This document shows positions 59,611-64,000 of a stretch of DNA of 64,000 nt, in pieces. The notes under the pieces were generated by a model. That model searched no databases, was not told the DNA's origin, and saw only the letters and a list, made by a program, of their open reading frames with translations. The DNA is from Pollutimonas nitritireducens (GTDB lineage: Bacteria > Pseudomonadota > Gammaproteobacteria > Burkholderiales > Burkholderiaceae_B), in contig NZ_PDNV01000007.1 of assembly GCF_002849615.1 (NCBI RefSeq), positions 1 through 64,000 on the forward strand, given 5' to 3'. The first letter of the stretch is position 1. Each line of letters opens with the position of its first letter. The translations under genes and the position numbers were made by a program.

Positions 59611-60434
59611 TGGCAGTCGGTGACCGTCTGGTCCAGGTATACCTCGAATGCAATGTCCTGCGCCGCCGACGTCGTAAGCTTCTGAAGATAGGCGCTGTCC
59701 GCCCAGTGCCTGGTCACCTCGCTTAGTGCTCCGCGCGACAGCGGATCACTGGATGATATGACTATGGCGAGGGGCGCCATGTCTCTGACCGGCAAGCGCG
59801 CAGAGAATTTTTTCCATTCGGGAAGCTTGATCAACTCATTCAATATGGCGCTATCGTGTACGGCAGCGTCGCAACTGCCAATACGCAGGGCGAGCAGTGA
59901 GTCGGCGGGCGCCCTGAATGACTTCTCGACCGCACCGTACCGGGCCGAGATTTGACCCGAGTAACGTCCACCCTCTGCCAGGCAGACCGTGCGACCCTTC
60001 AATTGTTCCCAGGTCTTGATGTCCGTGTCATTACGCATGATGGCCATGGCGCCCGACGAATACCCCGTCGGAATCATCCTGGTGGCGGGAGCCAGGGCTT
60101 CGGGGTCGCCGACCGGCACAAGCAGCACTCTGGCCTTCCCGGCAGCAAGCACATCGTCGGGTTTGGCAAGACCGACGCTAACGGTTTGCCCTGGGAGGAC
60201 CAAGCGCTTGGCAAGGTCTTGGACCAGCGCCGCGGCAACGCTCTCCGGCGTGCGCACCTTTTCACCAGCAACGAACGCTGGTGGCACATACTGCACACCG
60301 GCCAGCAGCGCATCCTCCGGGGGCTGGCCCGGCATCGATTGACCAAATGCGATGCCCATGCTGGCATACGACAAGGCAACCGTCGCAACTCCTCGGATCA
60401 TGACAGCGCGATGTGGCAAGGCAAAATAGTTCAT
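59607..60434 (-). CDS. Second periplasmic binding protein of the ABC operon
   Basis: 275 residues with a signal peptide (about 1-31). The family is PhnD/TauA-like (periplasmic binding protein type II): MAIMRNDTDIKTWEQLKGRTVCLAEGG, YSGQISARYG, LALRIGSCDAAVHDSAILNELIK. It starts two bases after the permease stop, so it is part of the ABC operon. Its sequence differs from the operon's other binding protein, and it has a cysteine pair (VCLAEGG, GSCDAAV). It may recognise a different ligand, or be a regulator of uptake. The frame upstream to 60878 carries no similarity. Confidence 0.75.
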   Translation of the reverse strand: MNYFALPHRAVMIRGVATVALSYASMGIAFGQSMPGQPPEDALLAGVQYVPPAFVAGEKVRTPESVAAALVQDLAKRLVLPGQTVSVGLAKPDDVLAAGKARVLLVPVGDPEALAPATRMIPTGYSSGAMAIMRNDTDIKTWEQLKGRTVCLAEGGRYSGQISARYGAVEKSFRAPADSLLALRIGSCDAAVHDSAILNELIKLPEWKKFSARLPVRDMAPLAIVISSSDPLSRGALSEVTRHWADSAYLQKLTTSAAQDIAFEVYLDQTVTDCH

Positions 60435-60436
60435 GG

Positions 60437-61210
60437 CTATACGTACTGGTAGCGGAGCAGCTTGCGCTTCAAGTTTTCCAGAATGACTTGGTCGATCAAG
60501 GTTGCCAAAATGGCGATGGTAAGAATGTTGGCCATCACTCCGATCATATCGGCCGTTTCGCCTGCGTAGGCAAGTGAACGGCCAAGCCCCTGTCCGAAAC
60601 CGATCAGCATCTCGGCCGAAATCAAGGCCCGCCAGGCATTGCCAAACGCCAGCTGGGCTCCGGTAATGAGTTCTGGCATGACCGCCGGTAAATACACACG
60701 CTTGAGCATTTCCCAACGGCTCGCCCCCATGACGCGTGCGGCGGAGACGTGAACATTCTGCACGCTTTCCGTGGCATTCATCACCGACAATGCGGCCGGG
60801 AAGAACGCGGCCAAGGCAATCACGACAATGATGGGCATATTGCCAAACCCCATCATGATCAGGAACAAGGGCACCCACGCAATGGAAGGAATGGACTGCA
60901 GGATGATGATGGCCGACTTGAGCACTTCACGAAAGAAAAACAGAACGGCACCGATTAGACCGAAGCCTATGCCGAACAGCAAGGCAAAACCGTAGCCAAA
61001 ACCGAGCCGTGTCAAGCTGCCTGCCAGCACACTGCGGAACTCGGCCGTTTGTACGTCTTCCCAAAGACGGACCATGACCGTGGGAACGCCCGGCATGAGA
61101 AAGTCGGGAAGTATCCAGGCAGCAACCTGCCAGAACAATAATATGGCCGCGACCGCGACAACCATGGCAAGCTTCTTTCGGTAACCGGTGAGGCGAATCT
61201 GGGTGCTCAT
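60437..61210 (-). CDS. ABC transporter permease, SsuC/TauC type
   Basis: 257 residues, six helices, with the EAA loop of the family (AARVMGASRWEMLKRVYLPAVMPELITGAQLAFGNAWRALISAEM) in residues 145-190. Such permeases import sulfonates, taurine, nitrate-like or pyrimidine precursors. The ATG lies next to a hairpin at 61229-61250 that separates it from the binding-protein gene. Confidence 0.92.
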   Translation of the reverse strand: MSTQIRLTGYRKKLAMVVAVAAILLFWQVAAWILPDFLMPGVPTVMVRLWEDVQTAEFRSVLAGSLTRLGFGYGFALLFGIGFGLIGAVLFFFREVLKSAIIILQSIPSIAWVPLFLIMMGFGNMPIIVVIALAAFFPAALSVMNATESVQNVHVSAARVMGASRWEMLKRVYLPAVMPELITGAQLAFGNAWRALISAEMLIGFGQGLGRSLAYAGETADMIGVMANILTIAILATLIDQVILENLKRKLLRYQYV

Positions 61211-61228
61211 AAATGCTTTTAAATTCAG

Positions 61229-61250
61229 ATGGCCGGGCTATCCCGGCCAT
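61229..61250 (-). terminator. Intercistronic hairpin in the ABC operon
   Basis: ATGGCCGGG-CTAT-CCCGGCCAT, a perfect nine-base stem with four-base loop, in the 105-base gap between the binding-protein stop and the permease start. It likely shields or partly ends the transcript so that the binding protein is made in excess, a pattern usual for such operons. Confidence 0.6.
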
Positions 61251-61315
61251 CTTCGAACAATAGGACGCGACTGCGGGAGGCTACCCGCAACGCAAGGCCT
61301 GGAATTATCGACCAA

Positions 61316-62311
61316 TTACAGCTTGCGTGTGTTTTGCCATTCCAGATCGACAATATTCCTGACGACGAACTCGGAACCGTCCTTGGTCTTCAAGGCACCG
61401 GCCTCCTGCATGATGTTGGCAATTTCCTGCATGCGATCCAATTCCTTGGGCGTCAGCACGGCACTGAACGTCTGGCTCTTGATGGCATCGCTGATGACTT
61501 TCTCGCGGGGCACGTCGCCATGCTTGAGTGTCTTGAGCGTAGGCTCTGCAATAAAATAGCTGGCAATAAGCTTGGCGGCTTCATCAGGCTTTTGCTCCAT
61601 CAGTTCAATTGCCTCGCGCTGGGCATCAAGCGATTTCCAGACGCCTTCTTTATTCTTCTTCAAGATGTCGCCTGAAGTGATAACCACCATGCATGGGAAA
61701 GGCCAGACTTCGCCAATCTCGTAGATTTGTGTGACCGGCGCGATGAGACGGGCAATGCTGGCTTGGGGCTCGAACAGAAAAGCCGCATCCACCCGGCCCC
61801 CGACCAGCGACTGGACCGCCACTTGGGGGCTTACCCCCATAATAGTCAGATCATCCGGACCCAGCTTGGCATCCTTTAGCACCACGCCCCGCAGCACGGT
61901 ATCTGCGGTGCTGCCCTCTTTCTGTGAGGCCAGCGTATGACCCTTCAGGCCAGCAACATCCTTGATATTGGCATCGTCACGCACCAAAATGGCATGGAAA
62001 CCATGTTGGGCGCCACCCACGACTTTCAAGTCGGCGCCTTTGGATGACCACGAGGCAGCGTTGGTGAATCCAAGCACACCGGTGTCCAATTGGCCGCCCA
62101 CAATGGCCTTGATCAAGTCGGTCCCCGACTTGAACTCGACCAGCTCGACGTCCAGGCCGTGCTTCTTGTAAAACCCGCCTTCGTACGCCGCAATTACCTG
62201 GGCGTCGTCCATGACGCGCAGATAGCCGACTTTGAACTTTTCGGCGGCGAAAGCCTGTCCGGCCATGGCCATCACGGCCAGTGCAGGGATCAATAAACGT
62301 GATAGCTTCAT
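61316..62311 (-). CDS. ABC transporter periplasmic binding protein, SsuA/TauA type
   Basis: 331 residues with a signal peptide (1-22, ending AFAAEK). NMT1/SsuA-like fold: KFKVGYLRVMDDAQVIAAYEGGFYKKHGLDVELVEF at the mature start, TDLIKAIVGGQLDTGVLGFTNAASW near 75, LKGHTLASQKEGSTADTVLRGVV near 130. Family members bind sulfonates, taurine, nitrate or similar small anions; the ligand is not predictable here. The start overlaps the end of the ATPase gene by four bases. Confidence 0.92.
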   Translation of the reverse strand: MKLSRLLIPALAVMAMAGQAFAAEKFKVGYLRVMDDAQVIAAYEGGFYKKHGLDVELVEFKSGTDLIKAIVGGQLDTGVLGFTNAASWSSKGADLKVVGGAQHGFHAILVRDDANIKDVAGLKGHTLASQKEGSTADTVLRGVVLKDAKLGPDDLTIMGVSPQVAVQSLVGGRVDAAFLFEPQASIARLIAPVTQIYEIGEVWPFPCMVVITSGDILKKNKEGVWKSLDAQREAIELMEQKPDEAAKLIASYFIAEPTLKTLKHGDVPREKVISDAIKSQTFSAVLTPKELDRMQEIANIMQEAGALKTKDGSEFVVRNIVDLEWQNTRKL

Positions 62312-63081
62312 ACTTCCATTTCCTCGATTAATTTGGCAACGTCATCCTGCTCGGCGTGAATGCCAAGCAGGCCTAGGATTTCCCTGCGCATGGCTGCAAA
62401 TTCCGACAGATCATGCGTCTTTTCGTGCCGTGACAGACTGAATTCCTTGAGCACCGTCGCGGGACGGGAACTGAAAACCAGGATGCGGTCAGCCAGGAAC
62501 AATGCCTCGTCCACATCATGGGTAACCAGCAATACAGTCGGTCCAGTCTCGCGTATCAGTTGGCGCAACGCATCTTGCAGCGTCATGCGCGTCAGCGCGT
62601 CCAGCGCGCCAAATGGCTCGTCAAGCAGCAAGGCTTTGGGATTCGAAATAAAGGCCCGCGCAAGCGCCGCGCGTTGACGCATGCCTCCCGACACCTGGTG
62701 GGGAAAGTATGCTTCAAAGCCCTGCAGCTTGACCTTTTTCAGCCATTCGCGCGCCTGTTCGCGTGACTGCTGCTTATTCATGCTCTGAAACTCCAGCGCC
62801 AGCGACACGTTCTGTTCCAGCGTCAGCCATGGATACAGCGCGTTTTCCTGGAACATCAGGGTACGTTCAGGATCCGGCCCCAAAATCGGTACACCGTCGA
62901 CCAGCATTACACCCGCCGATGGCTTTTCAAGCCCGGCGGCGATATGCAGCAGCGTCGACTTACCGCAACCCGATGGACCGACCAAAGCGACCAGTTCACC
63001 GTCTTGTATGTCGCGGCTGAAGTTCTCAATAACGGGCAAGCCGGAGAACTGTTTGTCTATATTCTTGAAGGACAGCTTCAT
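62308..63081 (-). CDS. ABC transporter ATPase, SsuB/TauB type
   Basis: 257 residues. Walker A VGPSGCGKST at residue 33, Q-loop in MFQENALYPWLTLEQN, signature VSGGMRQRAALARAF, Walker B LLLDEPFGALD, and H-loop LVTHDVDEALFLADR. The family powers import of sulfonates and related anions. First gene of the operon; the promoter lies in the 115-base gap to 63197. Confidence 0.94.
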   Translation of the reverse strand: MKLSFKNIDKQFSGLPVIENFSRDIQDGELVALVGPSGCGKSTLLHIAAGLEKPSAGVMLVDGVPILGPDPERTLMFQENALYPWLTLEQNVSLALEFQSMNKQQSREQAREWLKKVKLQGFEAYFPHQVSGGMRQRAALARAFISNPKALLLDEPFGALDALTRMTLQDALRQLIRETGPTVLLVTHDVDEALFLADRILVFSSRPATVLKEFSLSRHEKTHDLSEFAAMRREILGLLGIHAEQDDVAKLIEEMEV

Positions 63082-63196
63082 TGCATCTCATATTACGGAT
63101 CGGTTATATCGAACTTTACTAAGCCCGCTAATGTGCCACAAGAACTTTTATCGTCTTTGCTTATGCATGAAAGGAATATAGAACTCGCAGTCCGGA

Positions 63197-64000
63197 TTAC
63201 AGCAATACAAGGTTCATGCCGTCACCAAACACCTTGCGCGCCGTTGGAAGCAAATGATCGTGGTGACTCAGAAAGATGACCTGAGTACTCCGCGACAGGT
63301 CGGCAAGTGCGCGCAGGCCCGCCTCGGCTCGCGCATCGTCGTAATTGATGAATAAGTCGTCAGCGATAAATGGCAACGCTGGGGCCTGTTGCAGGTGGAG
63401 TTCCAGCGCCGCCAGGCGCAATGCCAGGTAAAGCTGATCGCGTGTCCCGTCACTCATGCCGCCAATTCCCACCCGAACCCCATCGCGGCGCAAGCCCTCG
63501 AGCACCATGGGCTCGCGATCGAAGTCGACCGCGAGACGCTCGAAAGAGCCCAAGGTCAGGCTGGAAAACATCGTTCCCGCCCGTGCCAGCATCGGGCCCT
63601 GCTTTTGCTCGCGATAACGATCAATGGACCATCGCAACAGGCGCGCGGCGGTGAACACCTTGATATACCGCTCAGTCACGTCGGCCATGCGCGCCAGCGC
63701 CTCCTGGCGTTGCGACTCGGCTTTGGCTGCAGCGTCGGTACCCGCGATGGCATCGAGCCGTCGAGTTGCATCAGCCAGTTCGACGGCAAGACGGGTCTGC
63801 TCGATCGTACCGGAGTCGATATCGGCATTCAATACATCCAGTTGTGCGATCAATTGCGCGTGATCCACACTTTCAACTTCATCCTGGATCTGCGTCCGGG
63901 TGCAGCCATCACCAATGGTCCAGAGTTCGGCTTGCCCCTTCGTTACCGTTTCCGAGAGCGCTCTATGCCGGTCCGATTGCGCAATCGCCTGTCTCAACTC
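63197..64000 (-). CDS. YhaN-like AAA ATPase, C-terminal part (runs off the window)
   Basis: At least 267 residues of a long coiled-coil ATPase of the RecF/SMC-related YhaN group. Coiled-coil sequence (about the first 130 residues) is followed by the C-terminal ATP-binding lobe: signature MSDGTRDQLYLALRLAALELH, Walker B LPFIADDLFINYDD, and an H-switch VIFLSHHDHLL. Such proteins usually pair with a YhaM/SbcD-type nuclease; its gene should lie at 64000 or beyond. The start is outside. Confidence 0.88.
   Translation of the reverse strand, partial: ELRQAIAQSDRHRALSETVTKGQAELWTIGDGCTRTQIQDEVESVDHAQLIAQLDVLNADIDSGTIEQTRLAVELADATRRLDAIAGTDAAAKAESQRQEALARMADVTERYIKVFTAARLLRWSIDRYREQKQGPMLARAGTMFSSLTLGSFERLAVDFDREPMVLEGLRRDGVRVGIGGMSDGTRDQLYLALRLAALELHLQQAPALPFIADDLFINYDDARAEAGLRALADLSRSTQVIFLSHHDHLLPTARKVFGDGMNLVLL

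Overview
The window reads as a betaproteobacterial chromosome, most likely Alcaligenaceae (Bordetella/Pusillimonas/Castellaniella-like). I infer this from the look of the housekeeping genes (guaA, guaB, purL, greB, comEC, tatD, lolD/lolC, recJ, cysE-type) and the presence of Bug-type transporter remnants; no database search was possible. Almost every gene is complete and tightly packed.

Left flank (1-4842): the end of an insertion sequence has cut off the 5' part of a siderophore receptor gene. It is followed by a small monooxygenase, a FrnE-like DsbA-family protein and a PAS-GAF-GGDEF diguanylate cyclase.

Probable genomic island (4843-27262): the last 16 bases of the guaA 3' end (27247-27262) recur exactly, in the same orientation, at 4843-4858. 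Site-specific elements are known to use the guaA 3' end as an attachment site, so the 22.4 kb between the copies is best read as an integrated island whose integrase has been lost. From its left end it holds a frameshifted RelE-like toxin, a TauE/SafE stub, and a thiol-redox operon (dsbG, two tandem TlpA-type thioredoxins, dsbD, a sensor kinase and a beheaded response regulator). Next come a haem-binding GlcG-like gene and a full thiosulfate-oxidation set (soxH, a dsrE-like gene, soxB, soxW, soxX, soxA, soxZ, soxY, soxD, soxC, then soxF and soxE). The right end carries an isochorismatase-like hydrolase, an aldehyde dehydrogenase behind a 27-bp tandem repeat, an unknown secreted protein, an orphan HigA-like antitoxin and an orphan LexA (SOS) box touching the guaA end. 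The Sox proteins would oxidise thiosulfate in the periplasm. No soxV/ccdA-type gene is present, and the DsbD/TlpA genes beside the cluster could supply reducing power to SoxW.

Core region (27248-64000): purine synthesis (guaA, guaB, purL) with an MFS gene between guaA and guaB; greB and a PHP-domain phosphoesterase; a four-gene 2-oxoacid dehydrogenase operon (E1 alpha, E1 beta, E2, E3) followed by an alpha/beta hydrolase; comEC; tatD beside a Bug-protein remnant; lolD/lolC; a conserved protein overlapping recJ; two EamA-type permeases; a BASS-family symporter; a VOC/SnoaL fusion divergent from an HxlR-family regulator; a serine acetyltransferase; an SNF-family transporter; a hemerythrin; an SsuABC/TauABC-like ABC operon carrying two different binding-protein genes; and the 3' part of a YhaN-like ATPase that runs off the end.
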